Below, one piece after another: positions 1 through 6,424 of a stretch of 14,652 nt of DNA. The notes below the pieces were generated by a model, which worked only from the letters and a program-made list of their open reading frames with translations, made no database searches and was not told the DNA's origin. Numbering within the stretch: position 1 is the first letter of the stretch; each line of letters starts with the position of its first letter. The position numbers and the translations under genes were made by a program. This stretch comes from Flavobacterium psychrophilum (GTDB lineage: Bacteria > Bacteroidota > Bacteroidia > Flavobacteriales > Flavobacteriaceae). The DNA lies in the NCBI GenBank assembly GCA_020720185.1, contig DYPB01000052.1, positions 1 through 14,652 on the forward strand, given 5' to 3'.

Positions 1-30
1 ACGGAGGGTATGTTACGCTTGACGATGTTA

Positions 31-855
31 TTATTTTAAAAACCCTCGTTGTCTTTTGGCTTCAAATAACAAAATTGCTGCAGCAACCGATACATTCATA
101 GAATCGACTTCGCCATTCATTGGAATAATAATGTTTTGTGTGGCAGCATTTCGCCATTCGTCAGTTAATCCAACGGATTCTGTTCCAACTACTAATGCTG
201 TTGGAGTTGTGTAGTTTTGAGTATGATAACTTGTTGCGTTTTGTAAAGTGGCACAATAAAAATTTATTGCATTTTGTTTCAAAAAAGCAATAACTTCAGT
301 CGTTGTTCCAGTAGCAATTTGGGTAGTAAATAAACAACCAACGCTTGACCGCACTACATTTGGATTGTACAAATCGCCTTTCGGGTTAGCGATAATTACA
401 GCATCTAATCCAGCAGCATCGGCGGTGCGAAGTAAGGCTCCTATATTACCTGGTTTTTCGGGCGATTCGGCAATTAGGATTAATGGATTTTTGGATAATT
501 TTAAATCTTGTAATTGTAATAATTTTGATTTTGCCACCGCAATAACCCCTTCTGTGGTATCTCGATAGGCTAATTTTTGATAAACTTCTTTGTTAATTTC
601 TATAAACTTCACCCCCAACCCCTCTCCAAAGAAGAGGGGGGCAGGAAGTACTAATTTATTTAGTTCATTTTCACTACATATTTCGGGTAGAAATAAAATA
701 GTTTCTATTTCATATTTACCTTTAATTGCTAGTTCAATTTCTTGTTTTCCTTCAATTAAAAACAAACCTGATTGCTTGCGAGCCTTTGATTTTTCTTGTA
801 ATAAAACTAACGATTTTATAAACAGATTTTGAGTAGAAGTAATTTGTTTTATCAT
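31..855 (-). CDS. SpoU/TrmH-family RNA 2'-O-ribose methyltransferase
   Basis: Predicted SAM-dependent methyltransferase that 2'-O-methylates rRNA or tRNA in the cytoplasm; the exact target cannot be told from sequence. The 274 residues fit the family. An N-terminal substrate-binding domain (about 1-108, ending in the family-typical LAYRDTTEGVIAVA) is followed by a SPOUT domain with all three knot motifs: NIGALLRTADAAG (137-149), VVGTESVGL (222-230) and IPMNGEVDSMNVSVAAA (244-260). The start is an ATG at 853-855, 7 bp after the stop of the upstream lipoprotein gene, so the two are probably cotranscribed. Odd point: residues 70-83 (LPAPLFFGEGLGVK) are encoded by a G-rich palindromic repeat that also occurs between genes in this window. 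The family is clear; the substrate is not. Confidence 0.93.
   Translation of the reverse strand: MIKQITSTQNLFIKSLVLLQEKSKARKQSGLFLIEGKQEIELAIKGKYEIETILFLPEICSENELNKLVLPAPLFFGEGLGVKFIEINKEVYQKLAYRDTTEGVIAVAKSKLLQLQDLKLSKNPLILIAESPEKPGNIGALLRTADAAGLDAVIIANPKGDLYNPNVVRSSVGCLFTTQIATGTTTEVIAFLKQNAINFYCATLQNATSYHTQNYTTPTALVVGTESVGLTDEWRNAATQNIIIPMNGEVDSMNVSVAAAILLFEAKRQRGFLK
607..648 (-). repeat. G-rich palindromic element inside a gene (copy 1 of 4)
   Basis: On the minus strand the core reads CCCTCTTCTTTGGAGAGGGG followed by TTGGGGG. It forms a 7-bp hairpin stem (619-625 pairs with 633-639), with outer CTTC/GAAG ends. The same design, a hairpin and then a TTRGGGGG-like tail, recurs at 7321-7347, 7426-7457 and 13029-13062. 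This copy lies wholly inside the TrmH-family gene, is 42 bp long (a multiple of three) and keeps the frame open. Its exact borders are uncertain. Confidence 0.75.
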
Positions 856-862
856 AAAAAAA

Positions 863-1285
863 TTAATTATAAACTCTAATGATTGTTCCGTTTACTTCTG
901 TACGGTATTGTTTTAATGGATATTTCATTCCTGCACTTTCGCCAGTATATAAACTATATAATTTATTATCGCAAGGGCATTGAGCGTTTATGCCACTTAA
1001 CGACATATTGGAACAATTTCCTAATGTTTGATTAGGACAAGCAGCATCCCAAGCCGTATATCCGCTACCTGTATTGAAAACAAAGATACCACGAATACCC
1101 ACACCCGATTGAGTGATTTTTACACCATTTCCTGGATATCTTAAATTATCGTTTGATGGTAGCGTACTATCTACATTAATAGAAAATGTATAATTTGGCA
1201 AATAAGGGTTATTATTATTTATGGTATTTTCATCACAAGATGCGAATAATCCAAAGGTAAAGAGCAATAAAATTAAATGTTTCAT
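863..1285 (-). CDS. Rieske-like lipoprotein lacking the cluster histidines
   Basis: Small predicted lipoprotein of 140 residues. Residues 1-17 are a hydrophobic leader ending in a lipobox (FASC, Cys17). After an Asn-rich linker comes a domain with the spacing of a Rieske 2Fe-2S fold: Cys83-Pro-Asn85, Cys91, then Cys103-Pro-Cys105-Asp106-Asn107, followed by YSLYTGESAGMKYPLKQYR, which resembles the family's C-terminal strands. A working Rieske centre needs C-x-H and C-x-x-H; here both histidine positions hold Asn85 and Asp106, so binding of a normal Rieske cluster is not expected. The four cysteines could instead form disulfides in the periplasm. It reads divergently from greA and runs into the TrmH gene 7 bp downstream. 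The lipoprotein call is strong; the fold call rests on motif spacing. Confidence 0.8.
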   Translation of the reverse strand: MKHLILLLFTFGLFASCDENTINNNNPYLPNYTFSINVDSTLPSNDNLRYPGNGVKITQSGVGIRGIFVFNTGSGYTAWDAACPNQTLGNCSNMSLSGINAQCPCDNKLYSLYTGESAGMKYPLKQYRTEVNGTIIRVYN

Positions 1286-1304
1286 CTGTTTTTATAATAT
1301 TCAA

Positions 1305-1312
1305 CAAAAATA
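1305..1312 (-). promoter_or_regulatory. Possible -7 box for the Rieske-like lipoprotein gene
   Basis: The minus strand reads TATTTTTG, matching the Bacteroidota -7 consensus TAnnTTTG, 20 bp ahead of the start at 1285. No convincing -33 TTG was seen at the right distance, and such AT-rich matches arise by chance. Confidence 0.4.
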
Positions 1313-1360
1313 AATCAATTAATATTATTAACATAAAATTAAAAGTTAAAAAAATAATTA

Positions 1361-1368
1361 TATCTTTG
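1361..1368 (+). promoter_or_regulatory. -7 promoter box of greA
   Basis: TATCTTTG is a full match to the Bacteroidota -7 element TAnnTTTG. It predicts a transcript start near 1374 and a leader of about 55 nt before the greA ATG. No clear -33 TTG lies about 19 bp upstream, so strength is uncertain. Confidence 0.6.
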
Positions 1369-1371
1369 CAA

Positions 1372-1405
1372 AAAGAAATCCTGTTTTAACCGATGGGGTT
1401 TCTTT
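1372..1405 (+). promoter_or_regulatory. Stem-loop at the 5' end of the greA leader
   Basis: AAAGAAATCC (1372-1381) pairs with GGGTTTCTTT (1396-1405) over 10 consecutive positions, one of them a G-U pair, around a 14-nt loop. It begins where transcription from the TATCTTTG box should start, so the hairpin would cap the mRNA. It could stabilise the message or pause the polymerase early. It is followed by GTATTTTATAT rather than a clean U tract, so a classical terminator is less likely. Confidence 0.55.
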
Positions 1406-1430
1406 GTATTTTATATAAATAGTAAATATT

Positions 1431-1907
1431 ATGAGTGCAGTAAGTTATTACACAGCAGAAGGATTAAAAAAATTAAGAGACGAGTTAGATCATATGAAAG
1501 GGGTTATGCGTCCGAAGGCTTCGCAAGACATTGCAGATGCAAGAGATAAAGGCGACTTGTCTGAAAATGCAGAATACGATGCTGCAAAAGAAGCACAAGG
1601 GATGCTTGAAATGCGTATTGCAAAATTGGAAGAAGTTTATTCAAATGCTCGTTTGATTGATGAAAGTCAATTAGATTTATCAAAAGTTTTGGTATTATCT
1701 AATGTTAAAATTAAAAATCAAAATAACGGAATGGAGATGAAATACACCTTGGTTGCCGAGAGTGAAGCGGATTTAAAATCTGGAAAAATATCAGTATCTT
1801 CGCCTATTGGAAAAGGTTTGTTAGGAAAATCTGTTGGCGAAATAGCCGAAATAAATGTTCCAAACGGAGTTTTGAAATTTGAAATATTAGAAGTAAGTAG
1901 AGATTAA
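1431..1907 (+). CDS. greA: Transcript cleavage factor GreA
   Basis: GreA enters the secondary channel of RNA polymerase and stimulates cleavage of backtracked RNA. The 158 residues match the usual length. The N-terminal coiled-coil hairpin (about 5-75) carries the tip sequence DARDKGDLSENAEYDAAKE; Asp42 and Glu45 correspond to the acidic pair that holds the catalytic magnesium. The C-terminal FKBP-like domain (about 83-158) includes SPIGKGLLGKSVGE. The ATG start fits the conserved YYTAEGLKKLRDEL beginning. A HIT hydrolase gene follows after 42 bp, probably in the same transcript. The gene has its own predicted promoter and a leader hairpin. Confidence 0.97.
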   Translation: MSAVSYYTAEGLKKLRDELDHMKGVMRPKASQDIADARDKGDLSENAEYDAAKEAQGMLEMRIAKLEEVYSNARLIDESQLDLSKVLVLSNVKIKNQNNGMEMKYTLVAESEADLKSGKISVSSPIGKGLLGKSVGEIAEINVPNGVLKFEILEVSRD

Positions 1908-1949
1908 ATTTCAAAACACTTCAAATTTTAACCTTTCTAAACTAAAAAA

Positions 1950-2339
1950 ATGAGTTCAATTTTTACAAAAATAATAAATGGAGAAATTCCTTGTTATAAA
2001 ATTGCAGAAACAGATAAGTTTTTAGCCTTTTTAGATGTAAATCCAAATACAAAAGGACACACACTTTGTATTCCGAAGCAAGAAATTAATAAAATTTTTG
2101 AAATAGAAGATGATTTATACCTTGAACTGATGCAGTTTTCTAAAAAAATTGCTGTGGCTCTCGAAAAAACCATCCCTTGCAAACGAATTGGAATGGCCGT
2201 TATAGGATTAGAAGTGCCACACGCACATTTGCATTTAATTCCGCTGAACGAAATGGATGAAATGCGTTTTGTTAATAAAATTTCGATGAGTAAGGAAGAA
2301 TTTGAAGAATTGGTTAAAGCAATTCAAGAGAATTTGTAG
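1950..2339 (+). CDS. HIT-family nucleotide hydrolase/transferase
   Basis: Histidine-triad protein of 129 residues, a cytoplasmic enzyme expected to hydrolyse or transfer nucleoside phosphoramidates or similar nucleotide esters. The signature HAHLHLIP places the triad at His91, His93 and His95, the middle histidine being the nucleophile in this family. The start SSIFTKIINGEIPCYKI and the segment PNTKGHTLCIPK are typical of the Hint branch. It lies 42 bp after greA. Its stop codon TAG (2337-2339) directly abuts the stop codon of the convergent lipoprotein gene, leaving no space for a terminator between them. Confidence 0.95.
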   Translation: MSSIFTKIINGEIPCYKIAETDKFLAFLDVNPNTKGHTLCIPKQEINKIFEIEDDLYLELMQFSKKIAVALEKTIPCKRIGMAVIGLEVPHAHLHLIPLNEMDEMRFVNKISMSKEEFEELVKAIQENL

Positions 2340-2936
2340 TTAATGTATCGACTTTTTTACAATTGATTTAATCATTTTTTTGTAACAACCCAATATTAAC
2401 TTACTATTAGATTTTATCAAATTTACATCGCTATTGTTATTCTCACTGATGGATGTTGTTCCTGTAACGGTTTGACTGTAAACAACTTCCAATAAATTCA
2501 AATCATAAACTTCCATCTGAACGGTAACTACATTTTTCATTTGTTTGTTACTATTATGATGCGTTAAATCAAGATCGTTTTTAAAATCATTTCGAAGTGT
2601 TTTTGCTTTAATATTTATAAAATAATCAAAATCAGTTCCTTTTTTCAAGTCTTTTAAGATGCTTTTGTTCGGATTCATCTCAACTTTATCATAAACCAAA
2701 ATATTTTTTTTGTTTAAAATATAAGCAAAACGAGAATCGGCAAGTTTTGTAAAATCAGCAATAACATTTTGTGTAATTTCATCTTTCAAATTATTTTGAA
2801 TATCAATTTTATTTAAAAGCCATTTACTTTTATTAAAATCAAAACCAGAATTATTAATAGTGTTCTCAAATAAATAATTTGCGGAACTACACGAGAATAA
2901 TATAAGAATAATTAAAAGAATAATTATTTTTTTCAT
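2340..2936 (-). CDS. Small lipoprotein of unknown function
   Basis: Predicted lipoprotein of 198 residues. The start chosen is the ATG at 2934-2936, which gives a compact signal peptide with a lipobox LFSC at residues 13-16 and begins one base after the engB stop. Earlier in-frame ATGs (2948, 2972) would add a basic extension overlapping engB. The mature part has no known catalytic motif. It contains a run of alternating strand-like segments (DYFINIKAK, then VTVQMEVYDLNLLEVVYSQTVTGT) resembling the CsgG/LpoB-type fold of envelope lipoproteins, but this is only an impression. It is the last gene of the minus-strand unit. No function is assigned. Confidence 0.8.
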   Translation of the reverse strand: MKKIIILLIILILFSCSSANYLFENTINNSGFDFNKSKWLLNKIDIQNNLKDEITQNVIADFTKLADSRFAYILNKKNILVYDKVEMNPNKSILKDLKKGTDFDYFINIKAKTLRNDFKNDLDLTHHNSNKQMKNVVTVQMEVYDLNLLEVVYSQTVTGTTSISENNNSDVNLIKSNSKLILGCYKKMIKSIVKKSIH

Positions 2937-2937
2937 T

Positions 2938-3558
2938 TTAAAACTCATTTTGATTTTTAAAAACCTCTTCATTAACTTCTTGAATATAAGATAGTAATTG
3001 GTCTTTTCCAGTTTGTTCAGTAGCCGATGTTACAAAATAATGTGGCATTTCTTCCCAATTATTTTTAAACATTTCTTTCTTGTAAGCAGCAATATGAGAA
3101 TCGGCTTTGGTTTTACTAATTTTATCTGCTTTTGTAAAAATAATACAAAAAGGAATTTCACTTTCGCCCATATAATTCATAAATTCCAAATCAATATCTT
3201 GTGCCTCGTGCCGAATATCAATTAGTACAAAAGCACAAACCAACTGCTCTCGAGTTTCAAAATAATCGGTTATAAATTGTTGAAAAACTTGTTTGGTTTT
3301 TTTAGATACTTTTGCATATCCATATCCAGGCAAATCAACTAAAAACCAATTATTATTGATTTTGAAATGATTAATTAGTTGTGTCTTTCCTGGTCTTCCC
3401 GATGTTTTTGCTAAGTTTTTATGATTAGTAATCATATTTATCAAACTTGATTTCCCTACATTTGATCGACCAATAAAGGCATATTCTGGCAAAAAATCGG
3501 CAGGACATTTGCTAACTATTGAGTTAGAAATTATAAATTCGGCGGTGTTAATTTTCAT
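2938..3558 (-). CDS. engB: Ribosome biogenesis GTPase EngB (YihA/YsxC)
   Basis: GTPase needed for late assembly of the large ribosomal subunit. All G motifs are visible in 206 residues: G1 GRSNVGKSS (30-38), the switch region TSGRPGKTQ (52-60), G3 DLPGYGYAKVS (75-85), G4 TKAD (142-145) and G5-like TSATEQTGK (176-184). Length and order match the family. The ATG at 3556-3558 precedes the usual short strand (TAEFIISN). A short palindromic repeat and then the DNA methyltransferase gene lie upstream; a lipoprotein gene starts one base past its stop. The hydrolase-engB proximity next to mraZ recalls flavobacterial gene order (from memory). Confidence 0.97.
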   Translation of the reverse strand: MKINTAEFIISNSIVSKCPADFLPEYAFIGRSNVGKSSLINMITNHKNLAKTSGRPGKTQLINHFKINNNWFLVDLPGYGYAKVSKKTKQVFQQFITDYFETREQLVCAFVLIDIRHEAQDIDLEFMNYMGESEIPFCIIFTKADKISKTKADSHIAAYKKEMFKNNWEEMPHYFVTSATEQTGKDQLLSYIQEVNEEVFKNQNEF

Positions 3559-3561
3559 GTT

Positions 3562-3581
3562 ATTGCGAGGAAGGAAGCAAT
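3562..3581. repeat. Short REP-like palindromic repeat
   Basis: ATTGCGAGGAAGGAAGCAAT has ATTGC/GCAAT arms around a purine-rich centre. It resembles the ATTGCGAGGNACGAAGCAAT repeat seen between genes in many bacterial genomes (from memory). It sits in the 50-bp gap between engB and the methyltransferase gene. Confidence 0.6.
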
Positions 3582-3608
3582 CCGTTCTTTTTAAGTTTTA
3601 TTTTCTCT

Positions 3609-4931
3609 TTAGCCTCCAAACAAATTTCCTTTTTCGATTTTTTCAATTTTTGCTTCTTCAAACTTTAAATTGTCAAATTCAATATTTGGCTTGCCTTTTG
3701 AGTTGAGTTCTCTTACAATTATTGTTCTCTTAAATTTATATTTATTATCCACAACTGGGCGATAACTGCTTTGTAATAATTTGTAGCCGCTATTTAAGAT
3801 ACCGTTTTTTAGTGGACTAACTGAGATTGCAAATGGTTTGTAATAATCACTGGGAACAAAACTATCTACTACAAGTATTCCTTTTTCATCATAAAACTTT
3901 TTAGATATTTCGTTTAATGGTTTTATTTTATTGGTTGTGTGGTTTTGATGTATGTTTGTATAAACATAAGTTTTTGCTCTCTTTCTTTTGAAAGTTGGCG
4001 TTAAAAACTCATTAAATTCAAACGGAATTACTGATATTTTTTTGTTGTTCCATAGCTCTTTTGTCCAAGTATATTGAACCGCAGCTCCATTTCCAAAACA
4101 AATAATATCTTTTTTTGTTGATAGCATGGCATTATAAAAATGTTCAAATTTTGAAAACGGTGGATTTGTAATGATAACATCTGCCTCGTTTTTTGCAATA
4201 TACATGCATTCATTGTCATTATACGAACCATGAAAATTTGAATTATTACCAATAGGAGGTATTCTTAAAACCTTTTTTCCATCGTATTTTACAATAAAAC
4301 CATCGTATTTATTGTATTGATTATTAAATAGAGTACCTGAATATTCTAATTTAGAACCGTCAAAATGTGTGGATATAATTTGTTTTAACTGAAGTTTTCC
4401 AAAATTATTGTAGAAATAAATCCAGAATGCCGATTGTCCTGCATCATCACAGTTCATATAAACTACTTTGTTTTTCCAATAATCCGTCCCAAAATGATTT
4501 ACTATTGTATCTACATCGTCATAAAAAGTGTAGCATTCATCACTTTCAATGGTAATCATATCCTCCTCATCATTATATCTTCGTTTGGTTCTAGTTTTAT
4601 TTAGTCGTTCTAAATCCGTCAAACCACCTTTTTCATTCACTTGTGGCAAATCATCTATCGAAATCAAAGGAAATATTTTTTGCCAAATTGCAGACCGTAA
4701 ATCTTTGCTATCGTAACTACATTCTCTGCCCTTGCCAGCACTATTCCATTCGGGCAGGTTATATATGATTTTTAAAATTTCATCAGCATTGTTTTGAACT
4801 TTTATTGGCAAAATCCATTCGATTTTTTTAGCTTTTTGCCCTTTCCAAGCATATCCGCCACGACCTCTGTGTAATTCAAGTTGTCCTTCAGCACTTTCTA
4901 AAATAACATAGTCAATTTTCACTTTCTCCAT
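3609..4931 (-). CDS. EcoRI-type DNA adenine methyltransferase, orphan
   Basis: Predicted DNA N6-adenine methyltransferase of 440 residues using SAM. The catalytic motif IV is NPPFSKF (256-262) in DVIITNPPFS, the N-P-P-F form of adenine methylases. VVYMNCDDAGQSAFWIYF (157-174), FNEFLTPTFKR (306-316) and KTYVYTNI (320-327) resemble the CDDP...NFFKYF and LFTNL segments of the EcoRI modification methylase family. The C-terminal part (about 345-405) matches in outline the specificity region of that family; the sequence recognised cannot be read. No restriction endonuclease gene lies beside it: the neighbours are the hydrolase (15 bp upstream) and engB (50 bp downstream, with a REP-like repeat). 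It is therefore an orphan methylase, probably horizontally acquired into a housekeeping unit. The start MEKVKIDYVI is an ATG. Confidence 0.85.
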   Translation of the reverse strand: MEKVKIDYVILESAEGQLELHRGRGGYAWKGQKAKKIEWILPIKVQNNADEILKIIYNLPEWNSAGKGRECSYDSKDLRSAIWQKIFPLISIDDLPQVNEKGGLTDLERLNKTRTKRRYNDEEDMITIESDECYTFYDDVDTIVNHFGTDYWKNKVVYMNCDDAGQSAFWIYFYNNFGKLQLKQIISTHFDGSKLEYSGTLFNNQYNKYDGFIVKYDGKKVLRIPPIGNNSNFHGSYNDNECMYIAKNEADVIITNPPFSKFEHFYNAMLSTKKDIICFGNGAAVQYTWTKELWNNKKISVIPFEFNEFLTPTFKRKRAKTYVYTNIHQNHTTNKIKPLNEISKKFYDEKGILVVDSFVPSDYYKPFAISVSPLKNGILNSGYKLLQSSYRPVVDNKYKFKRTIIVRELNSKGKPNIEFDNLKFEEAKIEKIEKGNLFGG

Positions 4932-4946
4932 GATTTTGAATTTTTC

Positions 4947-5711
4947 CTACAAATGATTCTCCGTCAACCACTTCTCCACAATATTGTTAAACTCGGCTGG
5001 GTGTTCCATCATGGCAGCGTGTCCACATTTATCAATCCAAAATAAATCAGAGTTTGGCATTAGTCTTTTAAATTCTTCGGCAACTTCTGGAGGGGTTACA
5101 GCGTCGTTTCTTCCCCAAATCAAACAGGTTTTAACATGCATTTTTGGTAAATCACTTGCCATATTATGTCTGATGGCACTTTTTGCAATAGTCAAGGTTT
5201 TAATTACTTTTATTCTGTCGTTCACTATTTCAAAAACTTCATCAACCATTTCTTTTGTAGCAACTTTTGGGTCATAAAAAACCAACTCAGTCTTTTTTTG
5301 AATATAGTCATAATCTCCTCTTTTTGGATAACTATCTCCCATTGCAGATTCATAAAGCCCTGAACTACCAGTAATTATAAGTCCTGCCACTTTTTCGGGA
5401 TACATTTTTGTGTGGTATAATGCAATATGTCCTCCGAGTGAATTACCTAATAAAATTACTCGGTCTAATTTTTTAAAACTAATAAAATCCTTAACATATT
5501 TTGCAAATGCTTTTACATTGGTTTTCAATAAATTCATAGAATATAAAGGTAATTCAGGAATAATAATCCGATATCCTTTGGATGAAAAATGATCTGCAAC
5601 TGCTTGAAAATTACTCAACCCACCCATTAGACCATGTAAAATTACGATTGGTGTGCCTTCTCCTACATCGTAAAAACGGTACCTACCTTCTTTTTTAAAA
5701 TTTTGTATCAT
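4947..5711 (-). CDS. Alpha/beta hydrolase beside the dcw cluster
   Basis: Alpha/beta-hydrolase-fold enzyme of 254 residues from the ATG at 5709-5711. Visible are the oxyanion region ILHGLMGG, the nucleophile elbow GNSLGG (Ser91), the acid in WGRNDAVTPP (Asp203) and the catalytic His in DKCGHAAMMEHP (His231). The segment SGLYESAMGDSYPKRGDY is characteristic of a conserved flavobacterial subgroup found next to mraZ (from memory). A longer frame from a GTG at 5735 is possible, but that codon falls on the predicted -7 box, so the ATG is preferred. It is divergent from mraZ and heads the minus-strand unit with the methyltransferase and engB. The substrate is unknown; the context hints at an envelope-related role, which is inference. 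Confidence 0.9.
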   Translation of the reverse strand: MIQNFKKEGRYRFYDVGEGTPIVILHGLMGGLSNFQAVADHFSSKGYRIIIPELPLYSMNLLKTNVKAFAKYVKDFISFKKLDRVILLGNSLGGHIALYHTKMYPEKVAGLIITGSSGLYESAMGDSYPKRGDYDYIQKKTELVFYDPKVATKEMVDEVFEIVNDRIKVIKTLTIAKSAIRHNMASDLPKMHVKTCLIWGRNDAVTPPEVAEEFKRLMPNSDLFWIDKCGHAAMMEHPAEFNNIVEKWLTENHL

Positions 5712-5734
5712 AAAAATTTTGTTTTCAATTTTCA

Positions 5735-5764
5735 CAAAAATAGTTTTTTATTTTTAATAGTCAA
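5735..5764 (-). promoter_or_regulatory. Promoter of the alpha/beta hydrolase unit
   Basis: On the minus strand TTG (5762-5764), 19 bp, then TATTTTTG (5735-5742): a good match in sequence and spacing to the Bacteroidota -33/-7 promoter. The predicted transcript start near 5729 gives a leader of about 18 nt to the ATG at 5711, which supports that start over the GTG at 5735. Confidence 0.65.
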
Positions 5765-5840
5765 TTTTTAATTTTAAAATTTTGTTCAAAACTCACAAAA
5801 AACCCCTGTTTTTATTAAAAAAATAAAAAGTTATTAACAA

Positions 5841-5870
5841 AGTGGTATTAAGTGGTAAAATGTGGTTTTT
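5841..5870 (+). promoter_or_regulatory. Predicted MraZ operator, three 10-bp direct repeats
   Basis: Three units AGTGGTATTA, AGTGGTAAAA and TGTGGTTTTT follow one another with exact 10-bp spacing, each with a GTGG core on the same strand. MraZ in other bacteria binds direct G-rich repeats (TGGG- or GTGG-type) at about one helical turn ahead of its own gene. The array covers roughly -50 to -21 relative to the predicted mraZ transcript start, where bound protein would block polymerase. Confidence 0.85.
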
Positions 5871-5877
5871 TTTTATT

Positions 5878-5885
5878 TAATTTTG
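5878..5885 (+). promoter_or_regulatory. -7 promoter box of the dcw operon
   Basis: TAATTTTG matches the Bacteroidota TAnnTTTG element, 25 bp ahead of the mraZ start codon. The -33 position falls within the GTGG repeats and has no clear TTG, consistent with a weak or regulated promoter. Confidence 0.55.
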
Positions 5886-5910
5886 CTGTTCAATTTCTAA
5901 TTTTAATATT

Positions 5911-6378
5911 TTGAATCCGTTTATTGGAACTTATGAGTGTAAGGTAGATGCCAAAGGGCGTTTGATGATTCCTGTTGCCCTAAAAAAGCAGTTGGCAGAT
6001 TCATTAGATGCTGGTTTTGTACTCAAAAGATCTGTTTTTCAACCGTGTTTAGAACTCTATCCGATGACAGAATGGAATTTAATGATGCAGAAAATCAATA
6101 AATTAAACAAATTTGTTAAAAAGAATGATGATTTTATTAGACGGTTTTCTGCGGGGGTTCGTATGGTAGAAATTGATGCATTAGGACGGTTGTTAATCCC
6201 AAAAGATTTGGCAACTATTGGCAATATTTCTAAAGATTTAGTACTCTCGTCGGCAGTAAATATCATCGAAATTTGGGATAAGAATTTGTATGAAAAGGCA
6301 ATTGCGAGTTCGGTCGATGATTTTGCAAATTTGGCGGAGGAAGTGATGGGAAATAATCAATTTGAGATTGAAGATTAA
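5911..6378 (+). CDS. mraZ: Transcriptional regulator MraZ
   Basis: DNA-binding regulator at the head of the division and cell wall cluster, built from two AbrB/SpoVT-like half domains. Both signature DxxxR motifs are present: DAKGRLMIP starting at Asp13 and DALGRLLIP starting at Asp89. The 155 residues match Bacteroidota MraZ. The only usable start is TTG at 5911: an in-frame TAA lies at 5878-5880, no ATG or GTG lies between, and the next in-frame ATG is inside the first DNA-binding motif. Three GTGG repeats upstream look like its binding site, suggesting autoregulation of mraZ and rsmH. rsmH follows after a 46-bp gap filled mainly by a 7-bp tandem repeat. Confidence 0.95.
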   Translation: MNPFIGTYECKVDAKGRLMIPVALKKQLADSLDAGFVLKRSVFQPCLELYPMTEWNLMMQKINKLNKFVKKNDDFIRRFSAGVRMVEIDALGRLLIPKDLATIGNISKDLVLSSAVNIIEIWDKNLYEKAIASSVDDFANLAEEVMGNNQFEIED

Positions 6379-6390
6379 GGGTTTTAAAAA

Positions 6391-6424
6391 TCTAAAATCT
6401 AAAATCTAAAATCTAAAAATCTAA
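6391..6424 (+). repeat. 7-bp tandem array before rsmH
   Basis: About 4.7 units of TCTAAAA, one with an added A, run directly into the rsmH start codon at 6425. The array occupies the place of the ribosome binding site and is unstructured and A-rich, which could suit Bacteroidota initiation. A change of copy number would alter spacing, not frame. Confidence 0.8.

Noticed and set aside
3..101. Plus-strand open frame at the left edge (GGYVTLDDVIIL...)
   Set aside because: It might be the end of a convergent gene, but it overlaps the 3' end of the TrmH-family gene for about 70 bases and matches nothing I recognise, so it was not called.
590..832. Plus-strand open frame opposite the TrmH-family gene
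   Set aside because: Shadow of the real gene on the other strand; no motif.
2937..2972. Longer start of the lipoprotein gene overlapping engB
   Set aside because: The extra 12 residues would put a basic stretch before an already complete lipoprotein signal peptide.
5712..5735. Upstream GTG start for the alpha/beta hydrolase
   Set aside because: The GTG overlaps the predicted -7 box, and the added residues are not needed by the fold; the ATG at 5711 has a sensible leader.
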